Part shown: positions 40,438 through 49,501 of the stretch, in pieces
Numbering within the stretch: the stretch's first letter is position 1
Layout: every line of letters starts with the position of its first letter
NCBI RefSeq assembly: GCF_004135645.1
Contig: NZ_SDPW01000001.1
Coordinates: 1,364,001 to 1,428,000, forward strand
Length of the DNA: 64,000 bases
Direction: 5' to 3'
DNA from: Senegalimassilia faecalis
Lineage (GTDB): Bacteria > Actinomycetota > Coriobacteriia > Coriobacteriales > Eggerthellaceae
Program-made: the position numbers and the translations under genes
Notes under the pieces: model-generated
What the model saw: the letters and a program-made list of their open reading frames with translations, nothing else
Told to the model about the DNA's origin: nothing
Databases searched by the model: none

Positions 40438-40776
40438 ATGAAGAAAATCACCGCCATCGTGCGTCCCGAAAAGCTCGAGCCGCTCAAAGATGCGCTGTTC
40501 GCAGCGAAAGTTTCCGGCATGACCATCTCGCAGGTGCAAGGCTGCGGCAGTCAGCACGGCTGGAAGGAATACTACCGCGGCACCGAGGTGCTGCTGAACA
40601 TGGTGCCGAAGGTGAAGTTCGAGATCATCTGCGATGACGCCCAGGTTGACGCGCTCATCGACGTGATTGCGAACACGGCGCGCACCGGCAACGTCGGCGA
40701 CGGCAAGGTCTTCGTCTTCCCGGTCGACGAGGTGGTGCGCATCCGCACCGGCGAGCGCGGAGACGCCGCGGTATAA
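40438..40776 (+). CDS. glnK: P-II family nitrogen regulator GlnK
   Basis: The 112-residue signal protein binds ATP/ADP and 2-oxoglutarate and plugs AmtB. The fold is clear: KKITAIVRPEKLEPLKDAL, a T-loop from about 37 to 56, the B-loop TGNVGDGKVFVFPVDEVVRIRTGERGDAAV. Residue 51, the Tyr that is uridylylated or adenylylated in proteobacteria and many actinobacteria, is Val here (RGTEVLLN); Tyr46 is kept. Regulation by covalent modification at the usual site is therefore excluded. Confidence 0.93.
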   Translation: MKKITAIVRPEKLEPLKDALFAAKVSGMTISQVQGCGSQHGWKEYYRGTEVLLNMVPKVKFEIICDDAQVDALIDVIANTARTGNVGDGKVFVFPVDEVVRIRTGERGDAAV

Positions 40777-40804
40777 CGCCACAACGAAATATTCGCAGCT
40801 AGAA

Positions 40805-40840
40805 AGAGGCCTGCTTTTCGAAAGGGAAGCAGGCCTCTTG
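40805..40840 (+). terminator. Hairpin after amtB-glnK
   Basis: AGAGGCCTGCTT pairs with AAGCAGGCCTCT over 12 bp. The following TTGCCGTTTC is a weak U run. Confidence 0.6.
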
Positions 40841-40917
40841 CCGTTTCGGGGGTTCTTGGGCTTGCGGGCGTCGCGTTCGCGCATCGACGTCATCATAGTT
40901 TGTCCATCTTAATGAGA

Positions 40918-40934
40918 TATACTACTAATAGTAA
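40918..40934 (+). promoter_or_regulatory. Promoter with Fur/PerR-like box
   Basis: TATACT (40918-40923) is overlapped by TACTACTAATAGTAA, matching 9 of 14 positions of the PerR 7-1-7 consensus TTATAATnATTATAA. It lies 23 bases before a Fur-family gene, so autoregulation is likely. Confidence 0.45.
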
Positions 40935-40956
40935 TCAGAATAGATAGGAGGACGGC

Positions 40957-41382
40957 ATGGCACAGGCGAGCGCAGCGGCTTGCGAAACGGTTGGCACGCG
41001 CAACACCAAGCAGCGGGCACTTGTGCTTGATGCGGTTCGCTCGCTGCACAACCATCCTACATCGGCGGAAATCTACGAAGTGGTGCATCAGCAGAACCCG
41101 AACGTGTCTCGCGCTACGGTGTATCGCAACCTTGGCGTGTTGTCCGACCGCGGGGAAGTGCTGCGCATTCCCGTTCCGAATGCCGCGGATCGCTACGATT
41201 TTCGTTGCGACAACCATTTTCACGCGAAGTGCGAACGGTGCGGCGGCGTGTTCGACATTGAAACGGAGGGCGTAGATCCCTTCGCGCGCATCACCAAGGA
41301 CTATGGGTTCCAGGTAACCGGCTTCGACCTGGCCTTTTCCGGCATTTGTTCCCAGTGTGCAAACGGTGAAGCTGATTGCTAG
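40957..41382 (+). CDS. Fur family transcriptional regulator (PerR-like)
   Basis: The 141-residue protein has a winged helix (RNTKQRALVLDAVRSL, PTSAEIYEVVHQQNPNVSRATVYRNLGVLSDRGEV) and the C-terminal metal domain with DNHFHAKCERCGGVFDIE and a closing CSQC, two CxxC pairs that hold structural zinc. The HFHAKC segment and the Asp of the wing suit PerR or Fur; sensing of iron or peroxide cannot be separated by eye. ATG follows TAGGAGGACGGC. Confidence 0.9.
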   Translation: MAQASAAACETVGTRNTKQRALVLDAVRSLHNHPTSAEIYEVVHQQNPNVSRATVYRNLGVLSDRGEVLRIPVPNAADRYDFRCDNHFHAKCERCGGVFDIETEGVDPFARITKDYGFQVTGFDLAFSGICSQCANGEADC

Positions 41383-41455
41383 CGCTTGATGCGCCGTTGG
41401 CGTTCCGCGAAGAAATCGTGCATCGCAAAATCACGGGGGCAGCGCGGTCTTCGCA

Positions 41456-41464
41456 TGGTATACT
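41456..41464 (+). promoter_or_regulatory. Extended -10 promoter of rpsA
   Basis: TGGTATACT sits 160 bases before the rpsA start, giving a leader of ~150 nt that holds three AAGG(G)(G)TCC words, the last being the ribosome site. Confidence 0.55.
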
Positions 41465-41623
41465 CAGTTGGCTTATGGGAAGGTCCCTTAAGCATTGGTA
41501 ATGTAGGCCCCCGAGACATGTTTGTTGCACTGCTAAAAGGGAATACCCCCTGCAAGCGAACATGGTTAATGTAGCAATCATTCATGACGAAGGGTCCCCG
41601 GCAAAGTATGGAAGGGGTCCGTT

Positions 41624-42826
41624 TTGACCGACATTAAGAACACGTCTGTCATCGACTTCGAGGACATCTCCGACGATCAGATGAACCAGATGATCGACGG
41701 AACGCTGACCGAGTTCGACGAGGGCGACCTGGTCAACGGCACGGTCGTTAAGATCGAGCATGACGAGGTGCTGGTGGACATCGGATTTAAGTCCGAGGGC
41801 GTTGTGCCCGTCCGCGAGCTGTCCATCCGCAAGGATGCCGATCCGTCCGAGATCGTCAGCCTGGGCGAGCCCATCGAGGCTCTCGTTCTGCAGAAGGAGG
41901 ACAAGGACGGCCGTCTGATCCTCTCCAAGAAGCGTGCCGAGTACGAGCGTGCTTGGATCAGCGTCGAGGAGAAGTTCAAGGCTGGCGAGACCGTCACCGG
42001 CGAGGTTATCGAGGTTGTCAAGGGCGGCCTGATCCTGGACATCGGCCTGCGCGGCTTCCTGCCTGCGTCTTTGGTCGACCTGCGTCGCGTCAAGGACCTG
42101 GACATGTACCTGCACACCGAGATCGAGGCTCGCGTCATCGAGATGGACCGCAACCGCAACAACGTTGTTCTGTCCCGCCGCGTGCTGCTTGAGGAAGGCC
42201 GCAAGAACGAGCGCGCCGAGATTCTCTCCAAGCTGTCCAAGGGCATGCGCCTCAAGGGCACGGTTTCCAGCATCGTCGACTTCGGCGCCTTCGTTGACCT
42301 GGGCGGCATCGACGGTCTGGTCCACATCTCCGAGCTGTCCTGGAACCACGTCAACCATCCGTCCGAGGTCGTCAAGGTCGGCGACGAGGTTGAGGTTGAG
42401 GTCCTGGACGTCGACCTGCAGCGTGAGCGCATCTCCCTGGGCCTGAAGCAGACCACCGAGGATCCGTGGATCAAGCTCGTCGAGAGCTATCCGGTTGGCT
42501 CCATCGTTGACGGCAAGGTCACCAAGACCGTTCCGTTCGGCGCCTTCGTCGAGCTGGGCCAGTCCATCGAGGGCCTGGTGCACATCTCCGAGATGGCTAT
42601 GCGCCACATCGACACGCCTGCTCAGGTTGTCAAGCCTGGCGACATGGTGAAGGTCAAGGTCATGGAGATCAACCCCGATCGTCGTCGCATCAGCCTGTCC
42701 ATGAAGGCTGCCGCTGCTGAGATGGGCTTCGAGATCCCCGTGGACGAGTCCATCCAGGCTGAGGAGAAGCCGGCCAAGAAGCGCGAGAAGAAGGCTGACA
42801 AGCCCGCTGAGGCCAAGGCCGAATAA
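41624..42826 (+). CDS. rpsA: 30S ribosomal protein S1
   Basis: The 400-residue protein carries four S1 RNA-binding repeats, at about 35-105, 120-185, 205-275 and 290-360 (for example [21 protein letters not shown] and [20 protein letters not shown]), and a Lys/Glu-rich tail. An acidic N-terminus precedes them. It helps load mRNA on the ribosome. Translation starts at TTG, eight bases after GGAAGGGG. Codon use is markedly biased to GTC, CTG, GAG and TCC, as in highly expressed genes. Four repeats is the short Gram-positive/actinobacterial type. Confidence 0.95.
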   Translation: MTDIKNTSVIDFEDISDDQMNQMIDGTLTEFDEGDLVNGTVVKIEHDEVLVDIGFKSEGVVPVRELSIRKDADPSEIVSLGEPIEALVLQKEDKDGRLILSKKRAEYERAWISVEEKFKAGETVTGEVIEVVKGGLILDIGLRGFLPASLVDLRRVKDLDMYLHTEIEARVIEMDRNRNNVVLSRRVLLEEGRKNERAEILSKLSKGMRLKGTVSSIVDFGAFVDLGGIDGLVHISELSWNHVNHPSEVVKVGDEVEVEVLDVDLQRERISLGLKQTTEDPWIKLVESYPVGSIVDGKVTKTVPFGAFVELGQSIEGLVHISEMAMRHIDTPAQVVKPGDMVKVKVMEINPDRRRISLSMKAAAAEMGFEIPVDESIQAEEKPAKKREKKADKPAEAKAE

Positions 42827-42862
42827 CCTGAACGCTAGCTTCAAGCTTCTGCTTAACAGCGA

Positions 42863-42897
42863 ACGAGCCCCCGGTTGTTACCGGGGGCTCGTATTGT
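42863..42897 (+). terminator. Intrinsic terminator of rpsA
   Basis: ACGAGCCCCCGGT pairs with ACCGGGGGCTCGT over 13 bp with a TGTT loop; ATTGTAT follows. Confidence 0.8.
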
Positions 42898-43055
42898 ATC
42901 GGGACGCGAAAGAGTCGGCGACATGGTGCGAGCTCGACGTGCGGATTCAGGGCTGTCGCTTTGCTGAGAGCGGGTAGGGAAGTTATTGCGGGGGCATTTG
43001 CGGCGAAAGGCAGGGTCTTGGCGCTTTCCGTTCCTGAGATGTTGGCATCGACCGT

Positions 43056-43101
43056 AAAAACGAAGGGCCTGAAACGATACGACATCGTTTCAGGCCCTTC
43101 G
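43056..43101 (-). terminator. Intrinsic terminator of the acyltransferase gene
   Basis: An 18 bp perfect stem (43061-43078 with 43084-43101) is followed on the minus strand by TTTTTACGG. The gap 42898-43055 shows no gene. Confidence 0.9.
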
Positions 43102-43121
43102 CAATAATGCGGCAACGCCGG

Positions 43122-45350
43122 CTAGTTTTGATTGGGCTGTTCCCCAAGGGTGTTGGCTAGGTTGTTGGCGAGCGTGCGTGCGGCGGATTCCTGGGCGCTG
43201 ATAGCGGCGTTCGTTGCCTGCTCGTAGGGCGTTTCGATTTTCGCCACTTCGTCGTTGGGCTTGTGCTCGGGCAGCAAGTCGGCAATGGCGTCGTGCACCA
43301 GGTCGATGTAGGCTTGGGCGCCGTCTTGGGACAGATGGGTACCGTCGCCGTCAAACCAGTCGCCGTGCGGCGCACTGGCGCTATACCAGTCGATAACCTG
43401 CACGTTGCCGTAACGGCCAGCTGCGCGTTCAAGTGCGGCGTTCGTTTCGGCCATCCAAGTTTGCGGGCTGCGCGTGTTCACGAAGAACACGTGCTTATCG
43501 GTGCCCACTTCGCCCAGCAAATCGTCAAGCTGTTCATCGGTTACCTGGCCGTTTGTGCCCAACGCGAACACGACAATATCGCCGACAATACCCTGCTCGG
43601 CATAGGAGCGGTACACGTCTTCGCCCACGGTAAGCTGGCGGTTCACGGCGGCGTCGATGGCGCCGTAGGGGAATGTTTCCGTGAAGTTCGGAATGGCGCG
43701 CACGGAAACGGAGTCGCCGATCATCAGCACGTCAAGCTTGGCCTTCTCGGCGGTGGCGGCATCGTTTGCAGCGGGAACGCCGGCAACGTGAGCGCTTTCG
43801 TCCTTCAGCAAGTCGCCGCCTTCAAGAGCTGACGTGTTCGGCACGAAGATAAGGCCGCCAACGCACACGAGCGTAACGGCTGCGGCTGCGGCGGTGGGGA
43901 TGGCGTGATCGCGCAGCCAGTTGGCCAGGTACACCTCGCCCGAGCGCACGCGGCCCACGAACGTGCCGATGGAGCCGTGGCGGATGGGGTCTTCCACGAA
44001 CTTGTAGGAAAACGCCGCGCAGGCGAACATAACGGCAAGCTCCACCAGGTACATCCACCAAGGAGTGCCGGCGATGTTGCTGCGCGGGTTCATCAGCAGC
44101 AACAGGGGATAGTGCCACAGGTAGATGCCGTACGAACGCAGGCCGATCCACACTAGGGGCTTCGCGGAGAACACCTTGCCCAGGATGGACGACGGATGCA
44201 CGATAACGGCGATGATTACCATGGTGATGATGGACGCTAGCAAAATGCCGCCGCGATACATGATGGCCGACGTGCCCTCGATGCAGCCCATCATGGCAAT
44301 CAGCCCGATAAGCGCGATGCCGCCCACGGCGTCAAGGGCGATGCGCACGTTGCGGTCAAGCTGCACCTCGTTATCGGCGCCTAGCTGGTTAGAGGGCCAC
44401 ACGAAGGCAAGCCATGCGCCGATGAGCAGGCTAAACGCGCGCGTGTCGGTGCCGTAGTACACGCGCGAGGGGTCGGCATCGGGGTTGAACAGCAGCGCCA
44501 TCTCAAGTGCTGAAGCCAGTACCAGCACCAGCGTGGCGTTGCGCATGTGGCTGCGCTTCACGCCGAACTTGTGGGCCAGAATCAGCACCACGGGCCACAC
44601 GACGTAGAACTGCTCCTCGATGGCCAGCGACCAGAAGTGCGTGACGGGGCTTGGCGCGCCCAACGCATCGAAGTACGACACGTCGCGCAGGATGTACCAC
44701 CAGTTCGTCACCCAGCACAGCGCGGCCCACATGTCCTCGCGCAGCTTGGTAAGCAAGCTGTGGTCGAAGATGGTGCACAGTGCGGCCACGCAAATGATGA
44801 CGAATGCGATGGCCGGGAACAGGCGTTTTACGCGCCGCAGCCAAAACTGCGGCAGGTTGATGGTGCCGGTGTTGTCCCATTCGATCAGCAGAAGGCTGGT
44901 AATAAGGTAGCCGGACAAGACGAAGAACACCGTGACGCCAAGCAGGCCGCCGGGTGCCCATGCCATGCCCATGTGATACGCGATGACGCCGAGCACGGCA
45001 AGCGCGCGCAGGCCATCGAGCGCGGGAATGTAGCGTGACTTCTTCTTGGGAGCGGGTTGCGCGCCGCGCTTACGGTTGGCGGAAGGCGTTTGGGCGCGTT
45101 CCGAGGCATGGGTGCATGCATGTGCGTTTGTGCCAGTCGCAGATGCCGTGCGCGTGTGAGCGCTTGCGGTACGCGAATGGTTTGTCGAAGCGGCTGGACG
45201 TGTGGCGCTATGCTGTGAGTGAGCGTGGCGAGATGCGTCGCTGCCGGCGGTGCGAGCGGAGTATGAGCGTTGCTGAGCCTGCTGAGCTTCGTGTGCGGAA
45301 CCAACGTGCGTGCGGTTCCCGTAGTGCCTGGTGGCCGGCGTTTCCGGCAT
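43122..45350 (-). CDS. OatA-like peptidoglycan/glycan O-acyltransferase (acyltransferase 3 + SGNH)
   Basis: The 742-residue protein has a ~105-residue His/Ser/Thr/Ala-rich cytoplasmic tail. It is followed by an acyltransferase-3 membrane domain with about 10-11 helices: SRYIPALDGLRALAVLGVIAYH with the conserved His, FFVLSGYLITSLLL, FWLRRVKRLFPA and HFWSLAIEEQFYVVWP. From about residue 500 an extracytoplasmic SGNH domain has the nucleophile Ser in MIGDSVSVRA, the GTNG block III and the Asp/His pair in DGDGTHLSQDG. OatA enzymes O-acetylate muramic acid and block lysozyme; other glycans are possible. GAAGGGA precedes the start on the minus strand. Confidence 0.88.
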   Translation of the reverse strand: MPETPATRHYGNRTHVGSAHEAQQAQQRSYSARTAGSDASRHAHSQHSATRPAASTNHSRTASAHTRTASATGTNAHACTHASERAQTPSANRKRGAQPAPKKKSRYIPALDGLRALAVLGVIAYHMGMAWAPGGLLGVTVFFVLSGYLITSLLLIEWDNTGTINLPQFWLRRVKRLFPAIAFVIICVAALCTIFDHSLLTKLREDMWAALCWVTNWWYILRDVSYFDALGAPSPVTHFWSLAIEEQFYVVWPVVLILAHKFGVKRSHMRNATLVLVLASALEMALLFNPDADPSRVYYGTDTRAFSLLIGAWLAFVWPSNQLGADNEVQLDRNVRIALDAVGGIALIGLIAMMGCIEGTSAIMYRGGILLASIITMVIIAVIVHPSSILGKVFSAKPLVWIGLRSYGIYLWHYPLLLLMNPRSNIAGTPWWMYLVELAVMFACAAFSYKFVEDPIRHGSIGTFVGRVRSGEVYLANWLRDHAIPTAAAAAVTLVCVGGLIFVPNTSALEGGDLLKDESAHVAGVPAANDAATAEKAKLDVLMIGDSVSVRAIPNFTETFPYGAIDAAVNRQLTVGEDVYRSYAEQGIVGDIVVFALGTNGQVTDEQLDDLLGEVGTDKHVFFVNTRSPQTWMAETNAALERAAGRYGNVQVIDWYSASAPHGDWFDGDGTHLSQDGAQAYIDLVHDAIADLLPEHKPNDEVAKIETPYEQATNAAISAQESAARTLANNLANTLGEQPNQN

Positions 45351-45515
45351 GTTCGATCCCTTCTCATTTGCTGCTCTCCCAAATTTGCAGCATAGCCCTC
45401 AGTATACCAGCGCCGCCCACCGCGCCTGTTGTCAAATGGTTGCTTGCACCCGGACTGTCGGGCACGGTTTACGTGTATCATGGAAACGTGATGGTGCAAG
45501 TGAAGGAGGCAAGGC

Positions 45516-46124
45516 ATGGGCATGAAAAAGCTGTTCATTATCGGCGGCATGGGTTCTGGCAAGTCCACGGCTCGCAAGGTACTGGCCGAGCAGGGCGTTC
45601 CGTTTATCGATCTTGACAAAGTTGGGCACGATGTCCTTGAGTGGGATACGGTGAAGGACGACTTGGTCGAGGCTTTCGGCGCGGATATCTTGGGCCCTGA
45701 TGGGCGCGTCGTTCGCTCGAAGGTTGCGGCGAAGGCGTTCACCACGCCGGCGGAAACGCGCAAGCTCAACCGCATTTCCATGCCGCGCATCGAGGAGTCG
45801 TTCACCGATCAGCTTGATGAGCTGGAGCGCGAAGGCAACAAGGCCGTGGTGGTGGAATACTCCGTGTTCAAGAACCGCCAAACGTCCATGGCCAACGGCG
45901 CCGACGTGGTTATTGCGGTGCTTGCGCCGCTTGACGCGCGCATCGAGCGCGCTGTGAAATCCGGTTGGGACGAGACGGACGTGCGCAACCGCATTGCGCG
46001 CCAGATCAGCGATGCCGAGCGCATCGAGCAGGCCGATGTGGTGTTCAACAACGACGGCACGCCCGATCAGCTGCGCGAGAAAGTTATCGCGTGGTGGACG
46101 GAATACGCTAAAACGTTGGACTAG
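45516..46124 (+). CDS. coaE: Dephospho-CoA kinase
   Basis: CoaE adds the 3' phosphate in the last step of CoA synthesis. The 202-residue protein has the P-loop GGMGSGKST (10-18), FIDLDKVGHDVL with the conserved Asp, a central KLNRISMPRIEESF (family LxxIxHPxI, here with Met-Pro instead of His-Pro) and VVFNNDGTPDQLREKV at the end. It starts behind GTGAAGGAGG. A terminator and a new promoter separate it from uvrB. Confidence 0.85.
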   Translation: MGMKKLFIIGGMGSGKSTARKVLAEQGVPFIDLDKVGHDVLEWDTVKDDLVEAFGADILGPDGRVVRSKVAAKAFTTPAETRKLNRISMPRIEESFTDQLDELEREGNKAVVVEYSVFKNRQTSMANGADVVIAVLAPLDARIERAVKSGWDETDVRNRIARQISDAERIEQADVVFNNDGTPDQLREKVIAWWTEYAKTLD

Positions 46125-46143
46125 CGTTTCGTTGGAGAAACGG

Positions 46144-46172
46144 GAAAGGCTGCTAAGGCGGCCTTTCTTTTT
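46144..46172 (+). terminator. Intrinsic terminator of coaE
   Basis: GAAAGGC pairs with GCCTTTC, followed by TTTTTGG. Confidence 0.65.
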
Positions 46173-46183
46173 GGTTACAAAAA

Positions 46184-46219
46184 CGTACACTTGTTCTTTT
46201 CTTGGCGACATGCTAGACT
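46184..46219 (+). promoter_or_regulatory. uvrB promoter with LexA-box-like site
   Basis: TTGTTC (46191-46196), 17 bases, then TGC-TAGACT as an extended -10 (46211-46219). The overlapping CGTACACTTGTTCT (46184-46197) matches the Gram-positive LexA pattern CGAACnnnnGTTCG except at two positions. Confidence 0.5.
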
Positions 46220-46253
46220 GCAAGACCTAAACCGAATGCAAGGTAGGGTGCGT

Positions 46254-48407
46254 ATGTCCAGTCATCTCAGGAACATCGAAGGCGTTGAAATGGAAGGCAA
46301 GCTGCCGGAAGTGCGGCTTGCCAACACGCCGTTTCACGTGGTTAGTCCGTACGAGCCGTCGGGCGACCAGCCGCAGGCCATACAAAAGCTGGCGTCGGGC
46401 ATCGAAGAGGGCTTGCGCTATCAAACGCTGCTGGGCGTGACGGGGTCGGGAAAAACGTTCACCATGGCGAAAACCATCGAGGCCGTGCAGAAGCCCACGC
46501 TGGTCATGGCGCCGAACAAAACCTTAGCGGCGCAGTTGGCAAGCGAGCTCAAGGAATTTTTCCCCGACAACGCGGTGGTGTACTTCGTTTCGTACTACGA
46601 CTATTACCAGCCTGAGGCGTATGTGCCGTCGTCGGACACGTTCATCGAGAAAGATGCGTCTATCAACGAAGAGGTGGAAAAGCTGCGCCATGCGGCAACA
46701 AGTGCGTTGCTGTCGCGCCGCGACGTCATCGTGGTGGCTTCGGTCAGCTGCATATATGGCATTGGCAGCCCCATGGACTATGCGGGCATGGCGGTGTTTC
46801 TGGACAAGCAGAAGGAAATGGACCGCGACCAGGTTATTCATGACCTTATCGACATCCAGTACGATCGCAACGACTATGAGCTGAAGCGCGGTACGTTCCG
46901 CGTGCGCGGAGACAACCTCGATGTGTTTCCTCCTTATGCCGACAATCCCATACGCGTTGAGTTTTGGGGCGACGAAATCGAGGAGATCGCCGAAATAGAC
47001 AACGTCACGGGCGAGGTGCTGCAAAGCTTCGAGGCGTTGCCCGTGTGGCCGGCGTCGCATTACGTCACGGCGCGCCCGAAGATGGAGCACGCCATCAAAA
47101 CCATTCAAGAAGAGTTGCGCGAACGCCTGCAGCAGTTTAAAGACGAAGGCAAGCTGCTTGAAGCGCAGCGTTTGGAAATGCGCGTGAACTACGACCTTGA
47201 GATGCTGGAAACTATGGGGTTTTGCAGCGGCATCGAGAACTATTCGCGCCATCTTGATGGGCGTGAGCCGGGCGAGCCGCCGTACACGCTTATCGATTAC
47301 TTCCCGAAAGACTTCCTGTGCATCATCGATGAAAGCCATGTGACGGTGCCGCAGATTCGCGGCATGCACGAAGGCGACCGCAGCCGCAAGATCACGCTTA
47401 CCGAGCACGGGTTCCGCTTGCCAAGCTGCTTGGACAACCGTCCGCTGCGCTTCGATGAGTTCGAAGAGCGCATTCCGCAATTCGTGTACGTTTCGGCCAC
47501 GCCAGGCGACTACGAGCTGAAGGTGAGCCAGCAGCGTGTTGAGCAGATCATTCGTCCTACCGGCCTGCTTGACCCTGAAATCATCGTGCGCGGCAGTGCC
47601 AGCCAAATCGATGACATCGTCGACGAGGCGAAGGAGCGCGCTGACCGTAGCGAACGGGTGCTGATTACTACGCTTACGAAGAAGATGGCCGAGGATTTGA
47701 CGGACCATTTGCTCGACCGGGGCATCCGCGCGCGCTATATGCATAGCGATATCGGCACGCTTGAACGCGTCGACATTTTGCGTGATCTGCGCTTGGGCAA
47801 ATTCGATGTGCTGGTGGGCATCAACTTGCTGCGTGAGGGCCTTGACTTGCCCGAGGTCACGCTTGTGGCCATCCTAGACGCCGACAAAGAGGGCTTCTTG
47901 CGCAACCAGCGCAGCCTTATCCAGACGATTGGCCGTGCAGCACGTAACGCGAAAGGCCAGGTCATCATGTATGCCGATAAAACAACGGATTCCATGGACC
48001 TGGCAATTAGCGAAACCCGGCGCCGCCGCAGCATCCAGATGGCGTACAACAAAGAGCATGGCATCACGCCGAAAACGGTGACGAAGGCCGTTACTGACAT
48101 CATGAGCTACGTGCATGGGGAAATGGGCGACGTGTCTTCTGAAGAAGTGAACAAGCAGCTTGCCGAGCTGTCGCGCGAAGAAGTGCTGCGCGTTATTTCC
48201 AGCATGGAAGACGACATGGCCGAGGCCTCGCGCAACATGGACTTTGAGGAAGCAGCGCGCTTGCGTGACGAGGTGGTGCGCCTCAGGGCAAGCGTGGAAG
48301 GCGAAAGCGAAGCCGACGTGCTGAAGGACCTGAAGAAAACGGCGCGCAAAGGAAGCGCGTTCGGCAACCGAAAAAATGCTGCGTATGGTAGCTCGCGGCG
48401 GTCGTGA
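46254..48407 (+). CDS. uvrB: Excinuclease ABC subunit B
   Basis: UvrB verifies DNA damage in nucleotide excision repair. The 717-residue helicase-fold protein has Walker [13 protein letters not shown], the damage-reading beta-hairpin region [34 protein letters not shown], helicase motifs [14 protein letters not shown] and QTIGRAARN, and the C-terminal UVR domain ([16 protein letters not shown]) that binds UvrC. ATG at 46254 follows AAGGTAGGG; in-frame ATGs upstream lack a ribosome site. uvrA and uvrC are elsewhere. Confidence 0.96.
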   Translation: MSSHLRNIEGVEMEGKLPEVRLANTPFHVVSPYEPSGDQPQAIQKLASGIEEGLRYQTLLGVTGSGKTFTMAKTIEAVQKPTLVMAPNKTLAAQLASELKEFFPDNAVVYFVSYYDYYQPEAYVPSSDTFIEKDASINEEVEKLRHAATSALLSRRDVIVVASVSCIYGIGSPMDYAGMAVFLDKQKEMDRDQVIHDLIDIQYDRNDYELKRGTFRVRGDNLDVFPPYADNPIRVEFWGDEIEEIAEIDNVTGEVLQSFEALPVWPASHYVTARPKMEHAIKTIQEELRERLQQFKDEGKLLEAQRLEMRVNYDLEMLETMGFCSGIENYSRHLDGREPGEPPYTLIDYFPKDFLCIIDESHVTVPQIRGMHEGDRSRKITLTEHGFRLPSCLDNRPLRFDEFEERIPQFVYVSATPGDYELKVSQQRVEQIIRPTGLLDPEIIVRGSASQIDDIVDEAKERADRSERVLITTLTKKMAEDLTDHLLDRGIRARYMHSDIGTLERVDILRDLRLGKFDVLVGINLLREGLDLPEVTLVAILDADKEGFLRNQRSLIQTIGRAARNAKGQVIMYADKTTDSMDLAISETRRRRSIQMAYNKEHGITPKTVTKAVTDIMSYVHGEMGDVSSEEVNKQLAELSREEVLRVISSMEDDMAEASRNMDFEEAARLRDEVVRLRASVEGESEADVLKDLKKTARKGSAFGNRKNAAYGSSRRS

Positions 48408-48569
48408 TTTGCAGGCGGATTGCATCGCAGCTGCTTCGATCGAAGCGTGGATATGCGTGGCGTGGTATGGCTGCCGCGAGACGGGGTTCGTTGGGCTGTC
48501 GCGGCCTAGGGGGGCTTGAGCGCCTGTAGAGGCGTGGCGCTTGCGGGCGCTCTGGCGTAGTTGCTGGCG

Positions 48570-49409
48570 TTACTCGATTGTGCGGTTCAGGCTGCCTGAT
48601 AGATAGCCTTCGGCATCAACGGAAACGTAGTCGAACCCTGCGTTGCGGATGCGCGCTGCAAGGTCGCTGGTGGTGAAGGCTTCCATAAGCGCAACGCGCT
48701 GAGCAGGCGGTACCTCAATGCGCGCGAGCTTACCGTGCGCGCGGCAGCGGACCTGCGCGAACCCGGCTTCGATGAGCAGGTCTTCGGCGGTTTCGATGGC
48801 AGACAGCTTTTCGGCGGTGATGGTGTTGCCGTAGGGCACGCGGCTTGCAAGGCAGGCGTAGGAAGGCTTGTTCCAGGTGGGAAGGCCCAGCGCGTGCGAA
48901 AGCTCGCGCACGTCGGCTTTGGAAAGGCCGGCTTTCAGCAAGGGGCTTTCAACGGACAGCTCGGCAAGCGCCTTAAGGCCGGGGCGATAGTCGCCAAGGT
49001 CGCTGGTGTTCGTGCCTTCGGCAACGTGGGAAAATCCTAGGTCAGCAGCTTTTTGCAGGATGCAGCCGAACAGGGCGGTTTTGCACACGTAGCAGCGGTT
49101 GGCAGGGTTTTCCGCAAAGCCATCGATGGCAAAGGCGTCAACGTCCATGATAATGTGACGGATGTGCTCGATGTTGCAGAAGTCGCTTGCTTCTTGCACT
49201 TCGCGGGCTGGAATCATCTGCGCGCGGGCTGTGATGGCAACGGCGTTTTCACCAAGCGCGTCGTGCGCAACTTTGAGGAGCAGCGTTGAATCGACGCCGC
49301 CGGAAAAGGCGATGGCAAGGTGCCCGAGCTGTTGGATGTTGCTTGCGAGCGCATCGTATTTCTGCTGAAATTCGGGCGACAATGGCGTTGCCGAAAGCTG
49401 TGTTTGCAT
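48570..49409 (-). CDS. larE: LarE-type sulfur transferase (ATP-dependent, pyridinium-dithiocarboxylate route)
   Basis: The 279-residue protein is a PP-loop ATP pyrophosphatase (SGGVDS, residues 36-41) with the LarE body RCYVCKTALFG, VAEGTNTSDLGDYRPGLKAL, SPLLKAGLSKADVREL and KPSYACLASRVPYG. LarE gives up its own Cys sulfur to build the nickel pincer cofactor of lactate racemase; Cys186 in YACLASR is the likely donor. larB and larC are not in this window. Start ATG at 49409 follows AAAGGAGAG on the minus strand. Confidence 0.85.
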   Translation of the reverse strand: MQTQLSATPLSPEFQQKYDALASNIQQLGHLAIAFSGGVDSTLLLKVAHDALGENAVAITARAQMIPAREVQEASDFCNIEHIRHIIMDVDAFAIDGFAENPANRCYVCKTALFGCILQKAADLGFSHVAEGTNTSDLGDYRPGLKALAELSVESPLLKAGLSKADVRELSHALGLPTWNKPSYACLASRVPYGNTITAEKLSAIETAEDLLIEAGFAQVRCRAHGKLARIEVPPAQRVALMEAFTTSDLAARIRNAGFDYVSVDAEGYLSGSLNRTIE

Positions 49410-49501
49410 GAACGCTCTCCTTTGCGGCTTGTTTTCGCCACCGTATCATATGAAGTTGGCTTCAAGTCTTGCGGGGGCGGTGTTGCAAGTTGCAAATACC
49501 G

